Shown here: piece by piece, positions 1 through 6,269 of the stretch
Numbering within the stretch: the stretch's first letter is position 1
How the letters are laid out: every line of letters starts with the position of its first letter
Assembly (NCBI GenBank): GCA_900554595.1
Contig: USHZ01000031.1
Location: 1 to 14,287 of the forward strand
Direction: 5' to 3'
Origin: an uncultured Collinsella sp.
Lineage (GTDB): Bacteria; Actinomycetota; Coriobacteriia; Coriobacteriales; Coriobacteriaceae
Length of the DNA: 14,287 nucleotides
The notes under the pieces: model-generated
Told to the model about the DNA's origin: nothing
What the model saw: the letters and a program-made list of their open reading frames with translations, nothing else
The model's database searches: none
Made by a program: the position numbers and the translations under genes

Positions 1-70
1 AAATGGCCAATCGCGGCTCCATAGGTTAGACGATACCCGCAAAAAGTGCAATATACTGCGCCCAAAGTTA

Positions 71-133
71 AGCCCCTGACCTGCGATTCCACACAAAGGA
101 TGGGAAAGTTTACGCAGGCACAGGGGCTATTTT
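71..133 (+). terminator. Long hairpin downstream of pyrF, possible terminator or structured RNA
   Basis: Bases 71-78 (AGCCCCTG) pair with 121-128, and 80-85 (CCTGCG) pair with 113-118, giving 14 bp around a small internal loop and a large 27-base apical loop. On the plus strand the stem is followed by a short T-rich stretch (128-133). On the minus strand, the direction of the pyr operon, it is followed by no real U-run, although a weaker hairpin near 44-59 is followed by five U residues. It may end the pyr operon, end an RNA read from the left, or be a structured RNA. No gene is visible in bases 1-173. Confidence 0.45.
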
Positions 134-173
134 GTGCTAATGAGACCCAAAAGTGGTGACTTAGGGGAATCTT

Positions 174-890
174 TTAGGCGACGTTTTCGACCAGCTCGGC
201 GACGATGGCGTCAAAGGCGGCAACCGGATCGTCGGCGCCGGTGATGGGACGGCCCACCACAATGTGGCTCGCACCGCGCTCGATAGCCTGGGAAGGCGTC
301 GCCACGCGGGACTGGTCACCAAGGGCGGCACCCACCGGACGCACACCCGGAGTCACGATCAGGGCATCAGGGCCCAGCAGCTCACGCATGTCGTGAGCTT
401 CCATCGGCGAGCACACAATGCCATCGATGCCGTTGGCCTGAGCGAGCTTTGCCAGGCGGGCGGCCTCCTCGGCCACGGGCGACTCGACGCCGATCTCGCT
501 CAAGGCATCCTGATTCATGCTCGTGAGCACGGTGATGGCGACGAGCTTGGCGCGGTCCTCGCGCGCCTCCTCGGCACCCTCGCGGCAGGCAGCGAGCATG
601 GCGCCCGAACCCAAGCCGTGAACCGAGAGCAGGTCGGCACCGGCAAGCGAGGCCGAACGGGCGGCACCGCGAACCTGATGCGGAATATCATGGAACTTAA
701 GGTCAAGGAAGACCTTAAAGCCCAGGTCCTTAAAGGTCTTGACGATCTCGGGGCCCTCAGCGTAATAGAGCGTCATGCCCACTTTAAGCCAGGCGGCATG
801 GCCCGAAAGCTCATGGGCGAGCTCAAGCGCACGCTCACGGTCACAGTCGAGGGCGACGATAACGCGGTCGCGGGCATCGGTCTCTAGCAT
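174..890 (-). CDS. pyrF: Orotidine 5'-phosphate decarboxylase
   Basis: Cytosolic enzyme that decarboxylates OMP to UMP, the last step of de novo UMP synthesis. The 238-residue product has the usual length of the family. Near the N-terminus VIVALDCD forms the first barrel strand, and further on FLDLKFHDIPHQV matches the signature Asp-Lys-Asp catalytic array (DxKxxDIP). A C-terminal VTPGVRP and IVVGRPITGA correspond to the phosphate-binding loops. The ATG at 890 was chosen over a longer in-frame extension (to 980), because the extension lies inside pyrD and has no homology-like features. A GGTAGG-type ribosome site precedes it. The ATG overlaps the last 7 bases of pyrD (ATGCTAG), so it is probably translationally coupled. 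It is the last gene of the operon seen here. Family identity is clear from motifs. Confidence 0.96.
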   Translation of the reverse strand: MLETDARDRVIVALDCDRERALELAHELSGHAAWLKVGMTLYYAEGPEIVKTFKDLGFKVFLDLKFHDIPHQVRGAARSASLAGADLLSVHGLGSGAMLAACREGAEEAREDRAKLVAITVLTSMNQDALSEIGVESPVAEEAARLAKLAQANGIDGIVCSPMEAHDMRELLGPDALIVTPGVRPVGAALGDQSRVATPSQAIERGASHIVVGRPITGADDPVAAFDAIVAELVENVA

Positions 891-1807
891 TCGAAAGCAC
901 CTACCAGCTCGTTGATGTCCTTCACGCCCTGGGACTCGGCCCAGGCCTCGAGCTCGTGCGCAATCTTGAGCGAAGCGCACGGATCGACAAAGTTGGCCAT
1001 TCCGACCGATACGCAGGTAGCGCCAGCCAGGATAAACTCGGCCGCGTCCTCACCGGTCATGACGCCGCCGACGCCATTGATGGGGATATCGACGGCCTGG
1101 GCAACCTCCCAGACCATACGAACGGCGATGTGGTGGCACAGCGGGCCCGAAAGACCGCCCTTGGGCTTGGCCACACGCGACTTGCGGGTGTGGACGTCGA
1201 TGGCCATGCCCTGAATGGAGTTGATGACCGAAAGGCCGTCGGCGCCGGCGGCCTCGAGAGCCTTGGCGATCTCGGCGACGTTGACCGGTGCCATCTTCAC
1301 AAACAGTGGCTTGTCGGTCACCTTGCGGCAGGCAGCCATGACGGAAGAGGCGCCCTCGGGTGTGGAGCCCATGGCGGCACCGCCGGCGGCAATGTTGGGG
1401 CAGCTCACGTTGATCTCATAGCCGGCAGCCCAGGGGCACAGCTCGACATACATCTCGAGCGCACGGACAAACTCGTCCACGGAATGACCGGCAACCTGGC
1501 AGATGACCTGGCAACCGTCCTTGGAGAGCTGCTCGAGCCACGGACCGGACTCGCGGGCGAAAGCGGCCACACCGGGGTTCTGCAGGCCCACGGAATTGAT
1601 CATGCCGCCGGGAATCTCGGCCATGCGGGGTGCGGGATTGCCGGGCCAGGGCTCGGCAGCGCAGCCCTTGGTGGTGATGGCACCCAGCTGGGAGACATCG
1701 AAGAAGTTCTGGAACTGCCAACCGTAGCCAAAGGTACCGGCTGCGGTGTTGATGGGGTTCTGCATCTTGACGCCGCCGAAATCGACGGCCATGTTCACGG
1801 TACCCAC
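884..1807 (-). CDS. pyrD: Dihydroorotate dehydrogenase, class 1B catalytic subunit
   Basis: FMN subunit that oxidises dihydroorotate to orotate and passes electrons to PyrK and then NAD+. Of 307 residues, TTKG (45-48), the substrate loop NSVGLQNPG (71-79) and EINVSCPN (131-138) are visible. C136 is the catalytic base expected in class 1 enzymes (class 2 uses Ser), and NGVGGV plus SVGMA near the C-terminus bind the FMN phosphate. Adjacent pyrK makes class 1B almost certain. The GTG at 1807 shares its G with the TAG stop of pyrK (TAGTG), and an AAGGTGG ribosome site lies about 10 bases upstream inside pyrK. In-frame GTG 1798 and ATG 1792 are alternative starts, but they would trim the conserved N-terminal strand. 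The NAD-linked type fits an anaerobe. Confidence 0.95.
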   Translation of the reverse strand: MGTVNMAVDFGGVKMQNPINTAAGTFGYGWQFQNFFDVSQLGAITTKGCAAEPWPGNPAPRMAEIPGGMINSVGLQNPGVAAFARESGPWLEQLSKDGCQVICQVAGHSVDEFVRALEMYVELCPWAAGYEINVSCPNIAAGGAAMGSTPEGASSVMAACRKVTDKPLFVKMAPVNVAEIAKALEAAGADGLSVINSIQGMAIDVHTRKSRVAKPKGGLSGPLCHHIAVRMVWEVAQAVDIPINGVGGVMTGEDAAEFILAGATCVSVGMANFVDPCASLKIAHELEAWAESQGVKDINELVGAFEC

Positions 1808-2598
1808 TAGAAGACCACCACCTTGGAAGCATCAAACACGGGGCCGCACATGCAGGCGCCCTTCATACCGTCGACCGTCTCGACATTGCAGGTGTTGCAG
1901 GCGCCAAAGCCACAGCTCATCATGCGCTCGAGCGACACCTCGCAGTACACGCCAGCCTCGGCGGCAGCGGCGGCGACCTTCTTCATCATGACGGCGGGAC
2001 CACAACTGGCGACGTAGTCGTAACCGCCCTCGCCGAGCAGCTCGGCGGCAGGATCGGTGCAGAAGCCGTGCGTGCCCAACGAGCCGTCGTCGGTGCACAC
2101 GTTGACCGTGGCTCCCAGCGCGCGGAACTCATCGACGCCCACGGCCTTGGACGCGGTGCCAAAGCCCAGGCATACGTCAACGTCCACGCCCTGCTCGGCA
2201 AGCATGCCAGCCAGGCAGAGCACAGGCGGAACGCCAATGCCGCCGGCGACGAGCAGCGCCTTCCTGGTACCCTCGGGCACGAACCAGCCGCGGCCGCCAG
2301 GACCCAGCAAGTTGGAGGTGGAGCCAGGGGTCATCTGCGACAGACGGCGGGTATCATCGCCCACGACGGCGTACCACAGCTCGACGGTGCCGGCCTCGGC
2401 GTCGGCGCGATAGAAGCTCAGGGGCACGCGAAGCAGCGAGGAAGCATCGCCCGGCACGGCGATATTCACGAACTGACCGGGCTTGAGCGCACTTGCAAGC
2501 TTGGGGGCCGAGATAACGAGCGAGAAGATGCCGTCGGCGATCTCCTGGTTCGAGACGACCTCGAAGTCGTGCATGCGTGCAGTGGAAGGTGTGGGCAT
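1807..2598 (-). CDS. pyrK: Dihydroorotate dehydrogenase electron-transfer subunit (FAD, 2Fe-2S)
   Basis: Partner of class 1B PyrD. It carries FAD and one [2Fe-2S] cluster and hands electrons from dihydroorotate to NAD+. The 263-residue protein has a ferredoxin-reductase-like FAD barrel with RVPLS (57-61), a nucleotide-binding loop AGGIGVPP (118-125), and a C-terminal cluster motif with C229, C234, C237 and C249 (SCGFGACNTC then CMCG), the pattern expected of PyrK. The ATG at 2598 has GGAG five bases upstream; an in-frame Met at residue 9 is possible but less well placed. It lies 92 bases after pyrC, the widest gap in the operon, and its stop overlaps the pyrD start by one base. Identity is supported by motifs and by position next to pyrD. 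Confidence 0.94.
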   Translation of the reverse strand: MPTPSTARMHDFEVVSNQEIADGIFSLVISAPKLASALKPGQFVNIAVPGDASSLLRVPLSFYRADAEAGTVELWYAVVGDDTRRLSQMTPGSTSNLLGPGGRGWFVPEGTRKALLVAGGIGVPPVLCLAGMLAEQGVDVDVCLGFGTASKAVGVDEFRALGATVNVCTDDGSLGTHGFCTDPAAELLGEGGYDYVASCGPAVMMKKVAAAAAEAGVYCEVSLERMMSCGFGACNTCNVETVDGMKGACMCGPVFDASKVVVF

Positions 2599-2613
2599 AG
2601 ACGCTCCAATCCC

Positions 2614-2629
2614 CCATGCGGTTGCATGG
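2614..2629 (-). promoter_or_regulatory. Small perfect hairpin just upstream of the pyrK ribosome site
   Basis: CCATGC (2614-2619) and GCATGG (2624-2629) form a perfect 6-bp stem with a 4-base loop, starting about 9 bases upstream of the pyrK GGAG. It sits in the only sizeable gap (2599-2690) within the pyr operon. It could tune pyrK translation or be an RNA-processing site. There is no U-run, so it is not an intrinsic terminator. Its function is a guess. Confidence 0.3.
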
Positions 2630-2690
2630 TTCAGGCGAACAGAAAACGCGGCACCGCAAGGGCACCGCGCACAAAAGCGATAAGGCTATG

Positions 2691-3980
2691 CTAGCAGATG
2701 CAGCCGTCGGCAAGTGTCTGCTTACCGCCGACAAAAACATCGGTGGCACGACCGGTGAGCGTGCGGCCGGCAAAACCGGAGTTCTCGGCGCGCGACTCGT
2801 AACCGTCCTCGCCAACCGTCCAGGTGGCGGACGCGTCGAACACGGTCAGGTCGGCAACGGAGCCCGCCTTGACCTGAACCTGGTCCAGACCCAGAATCTC
2901 ACGCGGCTTGATGGCCATGAGCTCGACCATGCGGCCCATGCTCATCTTGCCCGTGTTGACCAGCTCGGTGAGCACAAGCGACAGCGAGGTCTCGAGGCCG
3001 ATCATGCCGAAGGGCGCAAGCTCGAACTCACGGGCCTTCTCCCACGGGGTGTGGGGAGCGTGGTCGGTGACGATGGCGTCGACGGTGCCGTCGATGACGC
3101 CCTGACGGATGGCCTCGGCGTCTTCAGCGGTACGCAGCGGCGGGTTGACCTTGAGCGAGGTGTTGTAAGTCTCGTCCAGGTCGTTCTCGGTCAGGAACAT
3201 GTGATGCGGGGTGGCCTCGCAGGTGACCTGCACGCCAGCGGCCTTACCGGCACGCACGAGCTCCAGGCCATGGGCGGTGGAGATGTGCTGGATGTGCAGC
3301 TTGGCGCCGGTCAGCTTGGCGATCTCGATATCGCGAGCGATCTGCAGCTCCTCGCCTGCCGCCGGCCAGCCCTCGAGGGCCAGACGGGTAGAGACCTTGC
3401 CCTCGTTGATCTGGCCGTGGCCGACCAGGTCCTCGTCCTGGCAGTGGCTCATAAAGACCTTGCCGAACATCTTGCCGTAGTCCATGCAGCGACGGAGCAT
3501 GCCCGCACCCTGCACGCCGCGACCGTCGTCGGTGAAGGCGACGGCGCCGTGGGCGACCATATCGCCCATCTCGGACATAGCCTCGCCCTTAAGACCGCGG
3601 GTCATGGCGCCAGAAGGATAGACGCGGCAGTGGCCGACCTCGGCAGCGCGGGACTTGACGAACTCAACGACGGTACCGTTATCGGTAACGGGGTCGGTGT
3701 TGGGCATGGCGCACACGCCGGTGAAGCCGCCCTTGGCAGCTGCGCGGGTGCCGCTCTCGATGTCCTCTTTGACCTCGTAGCCGGGCTCGCGCAGGTGGAC
3801 GTGCATGTCCACCAGGCCAGGGACGAGATACTTACCGGAAAGGTCGCGGACCTCGGCTCCCTCGGCGGCGAGGTTCTCGCCGACCTCGGCAATCTTGTCG
3901 CCGTCAATCAGGACGTCAACGACACCGTCAAGCTCGACGGACGGGTCGACGACGTGGGCATTCTTAAGAAGCAAGGCCAT
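2691..3980 (-). CDS. pyrC: Dihydroorotase (class I)
   Basis: Zinc amidohydrolase that cyclises carbamoyl-aspartate to dihydroorotate. The 429-residue protein matches class I bacterial dihydroorotases in length. Metal and substrate motifs are in order: DMHVHLREPG (H60, H62, with R64 for substrate), AMPNTDP (91-97), FTDDGRG (149-155), H179 in FMSHCQD, H232 in IQHIST and D306 in VTDHAPH. The ATG at 3980 is preceded by an ideal GGAGGT seven bases away. The longer in-frame reading to 4097 runs into pyrB and is rejected. The start overlaps the 3' end of pyrB by 17 bases, pointing to coupled translation. No unusual residues were seen. Confidence 0.96.
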   Translation of the reverse strand: MALLLKNAHVVDPSVELDGVVDVLIDGDKIAEVGENLAAEGAEVRDLSGKYLVPGLVDMHVHLREPGYEVKEDIESGTRAAAKGGFTGVCAMPNTDPVTDNGTVVEFVKSRAAEVGHCRVYPSGAMTRGLKGEAMSEMGDMVAHGAVAFTDDGRGVQGAGMLRRCMDYGKMFGKVFMSHCQDEDLVGHGQINEGKVSTRLALEGWPAAGEELQIARDIEIAKLTGAKLHIQHISTAHGLELVRAGKAAGVQVTCEATPHHMFLTENDLDETYNTSLKVNPPLRTAEDAEAIRQGVIDGTVDAIVTDHAPHTPWEKAREFELAPFGMIGLETSLSLVLTELVNTGKMSMGRMVELMAIKPREILGLDQVQVKAGSVADLTVFDASATWTVGEDGYESRAENSGFAGRTLTGRATDVFVGGKQTLADGCIC

Positions 3981-4908
3981 TATCGGCACCTCCAAGCAGC
4001 AGATACAGGATAGCCATACGCACGCAGATACCGGCGTAGACCTGCTCCAGGATGACGGAGCGTTGCGGGTGGTCGGCCATATAGGAGTCGAACTCAACGC
4101 CGCGGTTGATGGGGCCCGGGTGGCAAATGATCGCGTCGGGCTTCATGAGCTTCTCACGGTCCTTGGTCAGGCCGAAGAGCTTGTGGTACTCGCGAATGGT
4201 CGGGAACGGGGCACCCTCGAGGCGCTCCTGCTGTACGCGCAGCATGTAGACGACGTCCAGCTCGGGCAGGACGGAATCGAGGTCGCTCGTCACGTGGTCG
4301 CAGCCCAGAACCTCGGGCGCCGGCGGCAGCAGCGTGCCGGGGGCGACGGCGTAGGTCTCGCAGCCCATGATCTTCAACGCGGGGATCAGCGAGCCGCAAA
4401 CGCGTGAGTGGGCGATGTCGCCGACGACGGCGACCTTCAGACCGTGGAAGTCACCTTTGTGCTCCCAGATGGTGTACAGGTCGAGCAGGGCCTGCGTGGG
4501 GTGGTTGTGCTTACCGTCACCGGCGCAGATAACACTCGCGGGCGAATTCTGCGTGACGATGTAGGGAGCACCGGCATGCTTGTCGCGCACGACGATGCAA
4601 TCGATCTTGTAGGCGTTGAGGGTCTCGACGGTATCGACGAGGCTCTCGCCCTTGACCGTGGAGGTAGAGGAGCCGCCGAAGTTGAGGCTGTCGGCCGAAA
4701 GACGCTTCTCGGCGAGCTCGAAGGAGCTACGGGTACGCGTCGAGGGCTCATTGAACATGTTGACGATGGTCTTGCCCTTGAGCGTGGGGACCTTCTTGAT
4801 GGCACGCTCGTTGACCTCGGAGAACGCCTTGGCGGTCTCGAGGATGAGCTTGATGTCCTCTTCGGAGTACTCGGTAATGTCGATCAGGTGCTTATGGTTG
4901 AACGCCAC
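3964..4908 (-). CDS. pyrB: Aspartate carbamoyltransferase catalytic subunit
   Basis: Condenses carbamoyl phosphate with aspartate, the committed step of pyrimidine synthesis. From the chosen start the 314-residue protein shows the carbamoyl-phosphate loop STRTRSSFE (56-64), HPTQALLD (136-143), GDIAHSRV, MLRVQQER and HPGPINRG, all family signatures. No regulatory pyrI lies nearby, so control probably rests on PyrR. Two GTG starts are possible. The one at 4920 lies immediately against the GGAGG and would have no spacer. The one at 4908 lies 8 bases after a full GGAGGTGA anti-SD match, so 4908 is preferred (4 residues shorter). That ribosome site is encoded within the last codons of pyrR. The 3' end overlaps pyrC. 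Confidence 0.95.
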   Translation of the reverse strand: MAFNHKHLIDITEYSEEDIKLILETAKAFSEVNERAIKKVPTLKGKTIVNMFNEPSTRTRSSFELAEKRLSADSLNFGGSSTSTVKGESLVDTVETLNAYKIDCIVVRDKHAGAPYIVTQNSPASVICAGDGKHNHPTQALLDLYTIWEHKGDFHGLKVAVVGDIAHSRVCGSLIPALKIMGCETYAVAPGTLLPPAPEVLGCDHVTSDLDSVLPELDVVYMLRVQQERLEGAPFPTIREYHKLFGLTKDREKLMKPDAIICHPGPINRGVEFDSYMADHPQRSVILEQVYAGICVRMAILYLLLGGADNGLAS

Positions 4909-4912
4909 GGTA

Positions 4913-5497
4913 CTACTCACCTCCCAGCGGCGCGGAGCCCACGTGGGAACCCGGCGCGACGTCGTTGATCTCGACGGCGGTACGGCCGTCGACTTCCTTC
5001 ATATATAGGTGCACGTTCTCCTCGTGCGACGAGGGAACGTTCTTGCCGACAAAATCCGGCGAGATAGGGAGCTCGCGGTGACCGCGGTCAACGAGAACTG
5101 CCAGCTCGACTCGGCTCGGACGGCCCAGGTCCATAACGGCGTCCAGAGCGGCGCGGATGGTGCGACCCGTGTACAGGATGTCGTCCACCAGCACGACGCG
5201 CTTGCCGTCGACGCTGAAGGGAATGTTGGTAGCGTGGATCGCGGGAGCGAAATTGGTCGCATAGTCATCGCGATAGAAGCTGATGTCCAGGCTGCCGAGC
5301 GGAACGTCGACACCCTCGATCTCCTTGATCGCCTCGGCGAGCTTCTTTGCCAGAAGGTCGCCGCGCGTGACGATGCCGACCAGAGCGAGGTCTTCACAGC
5401 CCTCGTTGCGCTCGAGAATCTCGTGCGCGATGCGGGTCATCGCTCGGTTGACGGCGGTCTCGTCCATGATGACCGCCTTGGGGGAAGTCGTGCCCAT
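4913..5497 (-). CDS. pyrR: PyrR, pyrimidine operon regulator / uracil phosphoribosyltransferase
   Basis: UMP/UTP-sensing RNA-binding protein of the type I phosphoribosyltransferase fold, usually with some uracil phosphoribosyltransferase activity. Of 194 residues, the PRPP loop VVLVDDILYTGRT (101-113) is canonical, and GRPSRVELAVLVDRGHRELPI just after it contains the segment typical of PyrR. The N-terminal residues 1-25 and the SFYRDD segment also fit. It is slightly longer than the roughly 180 residues I expect, with a glycine/serine-rich C-terminal tail of about 14 residues whose codons also supply the pyrB ribosome site. The ATG at 5497 has AAGGAG 4 bases upstream. As first gene of the operon, with a foldable leader directly upstream, it is the likely regulator of its own transcript. 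Confidence 0.96.
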   Translation of the reverse strand: MGTTSPKAVIMDETAVNRAMTRIAHEILERNEGCEDLALVGIVTRGDLLAKKLAEAIKEIEGVDVPLGSLDISFYRDDYATNFAPAIHATNIPFSVDGKRVVLVDDILYTGRTIRAALDAVMDLGRPSRVELAVLVDRGHRELPISPDFVGKNVPSSHEENVHLYMKEVDGRTAVEINDVAPGSHVGSAPLGGE

Positions 5498-5518
5498 CGA
5501 TCTCCTTCCTCACATGTC

Positions 5519-5538
5519 TTGACTGCTGACACAGTCAA
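5519..5538 (-). promoter_or_regulatory. 7-bp hairpin between the attenuator and the pyrR ribosome site
   Basis: TTGACTG and CAGTCAA (5532-5538 and 5519-5525) form a perfect stem with a 6-base loop, starting right after the U-run of the leader terminator and ending 11 bases before the AAGGAG of pyrR. It could be a translational control element or simply a spacer structure. It could also be a DNA dyad. Nothing in the sequence decides between these. Confidence 0.35.
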
Positions 5539-5580
5539 AAAAATAGATGCCCGACCGCTCAAAGCGGAACCAGACACCCA
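5537..5580 (-). terminator. Leader terminator of the pyr operon (attenuator)
   Basis: On the minus strand, 5580-5570 pair with 5554-5544 (11 bp, several G-U), a two-base bulge (5569-5568) follows, then CCGCT (5567-5563) pairs with AGCGG (5559-5555) around a 3-base loop. Seven U residues (5543-5537) follow the stem directly, the form of an intrinsic terminator. It lies in the 5' leader, before pyrR, so its role would be attenuation rather than gene-end termination. Confidence 0.65.
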
Positions 5581-5635
5581 CAGGAAGTACTGCTCATTGA
5601 CAGCTATGTAATTCCATGTGGGTATCTCGTACCCC
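5572..5635 (-). promoter_or_regulatory. pyr leader antiterminator and anti-antiterminator stems
   Basis: On the minus strand, 5627-5617 (AGATACCCACA) pair with 5582-5572 over 11 bp with one G-U, and after a single bulged base 5615-5612 (GGAA) pair with 5586-5583. This strong stem takes up the left arm of the leader terminator, so the two cannot coexist. A small upstream hairpin, GGGTA (5634-5630) with TACCC (5624-5620) and a CGAGA loop, would in turn disrupt the antiterminator. The layout matches PyrR-type attenuation, in which UMP-bound PyrR stabilises the upstream hairpin. The loop does not clearly match the PyrR binding-loop consensus known from Bacillus, so the ligand is inferred from context. 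Confidence 0.6.
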
Positions 5636-5647
5636 TTTAATGGTCAA

Positions 5648-5675
5648 GGCATAGTGTAGCCAACATCGGGCTCAA
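5648..5675 (-). promoter_or_regulatory. Candidate promoter of the pyr operon
   Basis: On the minus strand TTGAGC (5675-5670) is followed after 16 bases by TATGCC (5653-5648). An alternative -10, TACACT, lies at 5658-5653 and is a better hexamer but has no good -35. Either would start RNA around 5640-5650, just upstream of the whole attenuator fold, which supports the placement. The hexamers are imperfect. Confidence 0.4.
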
Positions 5676-5751
5676 TTGCGAGCATAAATACTAGTCAATC
5701 CGTAAACGGAGCCAATCGCTCCATAAACCTATATATATTTGTGGGACGCGC

Positions 5752-5780
5752 TTGAAAACCTTGTTGCGAGCTGGCATAAT
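5752..5780 (+). promoter_or_regulatory. Well-spaced plus-strand promoter, distal to rpmB
   Basis: TTGAAA (5752-5757) and CATAAT (5775-5780) are separated by exactly 17 bases, a good vegetative promoter by consensus. Predicted start is near 5787, giving a leader of about 160 bases ahead of rpmB, or a separate small RNA. The leader contains the dyad at 5852-5876 and a short GGCG/CGCC hairpin near 5822-5839. Confidence 0.5.
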
Positions 5781-5851
5781 CCCCTCTGCTGCACGCAAAT
5801 CGGATCTACGTCCAGGGCCGTGGCGTGGGCACTATCGCCAAAAGAGAAATA

Positions 5852-5876
5852 TCTCTGTGTAGATTGCGCACAGAGA
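5852..5876. promoter_or_regulatory. 8-bp inverted repeat upstream of rpmB, candidate operator
   Basis: TCTCTGTG (5852-5859) and CACAGAGA (5869-5876) are perfect inverted repeats with a 9-base spacer. A further partial direct copy, TCTGTG, lies at 5883-5888, touching the proximal -10. The position over the -35 region of the proximal rpmB promoter suits a repressor site. The factor is unknown. Confidence 0.4.
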
Positions 5877-5886
5877 CATGCTTCTG

Positions 5887-5895
5887 TGCTATAGT
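5887..5895 (+). promoter_or_regulatory. Proximal rpmB promoter, extended -10
   Basis: TGCTATAGT is an extended -10 element (TGn plus TATAGT). The best -35-like hexamer, TTGCGC at 5864-5869, is 20 bases away, too far to be convincing, which is typical of extended -10 promoters. Start of RNA would be near 5902. The adhE promoter has the same TGC-TATNAT form. Confidence 0.45.
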
Positions 5896-5913
5896 TCAGG
5901 CTTGTTTGTTAAC

Positions 5914-5933
5914 GCGACATGTTCGTTTGTCGC
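5914..5933 (+). promoter_or_regulatory. Leader hairpin next to the rpmB ribosome site
   Basis: GCGACA (5914-5919) pairs with TGTCGC (5928-5933) around an 8-base loop, ending two bases before the AAGGAGGG Shine-Dalgarno. Some ribosomal proteins repress their own translation through leader structures, so this is a possible site, but no such control is established here by the sequence. Confidence 0.3.
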
Positions 5934-5949
5934 CCAAGGAGGGTCAGTT

Positions 5950-6138
5950 ATGTCCAAAGTTTGCGAAGTTTGCGGTAAGCACCCCGTTGCCGGTCGCTCC
6001 ATCAGCCACTCTCACCGCGTCACCAACCGTAAGTTCCGCCCCAACATCCAGCGCGTCTACGTCGTCGTCGATGGTCACCGTCGCAAGATGAACGTTTGCT
6101 CCACCTGCCTCAAGTCCGGCAAGGTTGCGCGCTCCTAA
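5950..6138 (+). CDS. rpmB: 50S ribosomal protein L28 (bL28), zinc-type
   Basis: Small basic protein of the large ribosomal subunit, 62 residues, the normal length. It begins MSKVCEVCGK and contains the conserved SHSHRVTNRKFRPN stretch. Two CxxC pairs, C5/C8 and C50/C53, mark it as the cysteine-bearing (C+) form expected to bind zinc. In many actinobacteria a cysteine-free paralogue replaces it under zinc starvation; none is in this window. A strong AAGGAGGG lies 6 bases before the ATG at 5950. An upstream in-frame ATG (5878) would add 24 non-homologous residues and overlap the promoter, so it is rejected. The gene is monocistronic, with its own promoter region and a strong terminator. Confidence 0.97.
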   Translation: MSKVCEVCGKHPVAGRSISHSHRVTNRKFRPNIQRVYVVVDGHRRKMNVCSTCLKSGKVARS

Positions 6139-6207
6139 ATAAGGTCTTACCAACAAGTACCTCGGACTCTCCGGGTCAAAGACCTCGCGTTCACATAGAA
6201 CTTACCA

Positions 6208-6239
6208 AAGGCGTCCTCCCCTACGGTGGGCGCCTTTTT
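6208..6239 (+). terminator. Intrinsic terminator of rpmB
   Basis: AAGGCGTCC (6208-6216) pairs with GGGCGCCTT (6228-6236) over 9 bp with one wobble, and the stem runs into five T residues (6235-6239). It lies about 70 bases after the rpmB stop in the right orientation. Confidence 0.88.
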
Positions 6240-6240
6240 G

Positions 6241-6269
6241 CACTCATTGGGGACAGACTTACATGAGTG
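6241..6269. repeat. Short inverted repeat with GGGGACAGACTT core, possible repeat remnant
   Basis: CACTCAT (6241-6247) and ATGAGTG (6263-6269) flank a 15-base core containing GGGGACAGACTT. It sits directly after the rpmB terminator, a typical spot for small palindromic intergenic repeats. The core reminds me of GGGGACAG-type ends of REP-like elements, but only one copy is visible here, so repetitiveness is unproven. The following stretch to 6365 holds no convincing gene. Confidence 0.3.

Noticed and set aside
2616..4013. A 465-residue plus-strand open frame opposite pyrC
   Set aside because: PyrC has all catalytic residues on the minus strand; the plus-strand product is low-complexity and unrecognisable.
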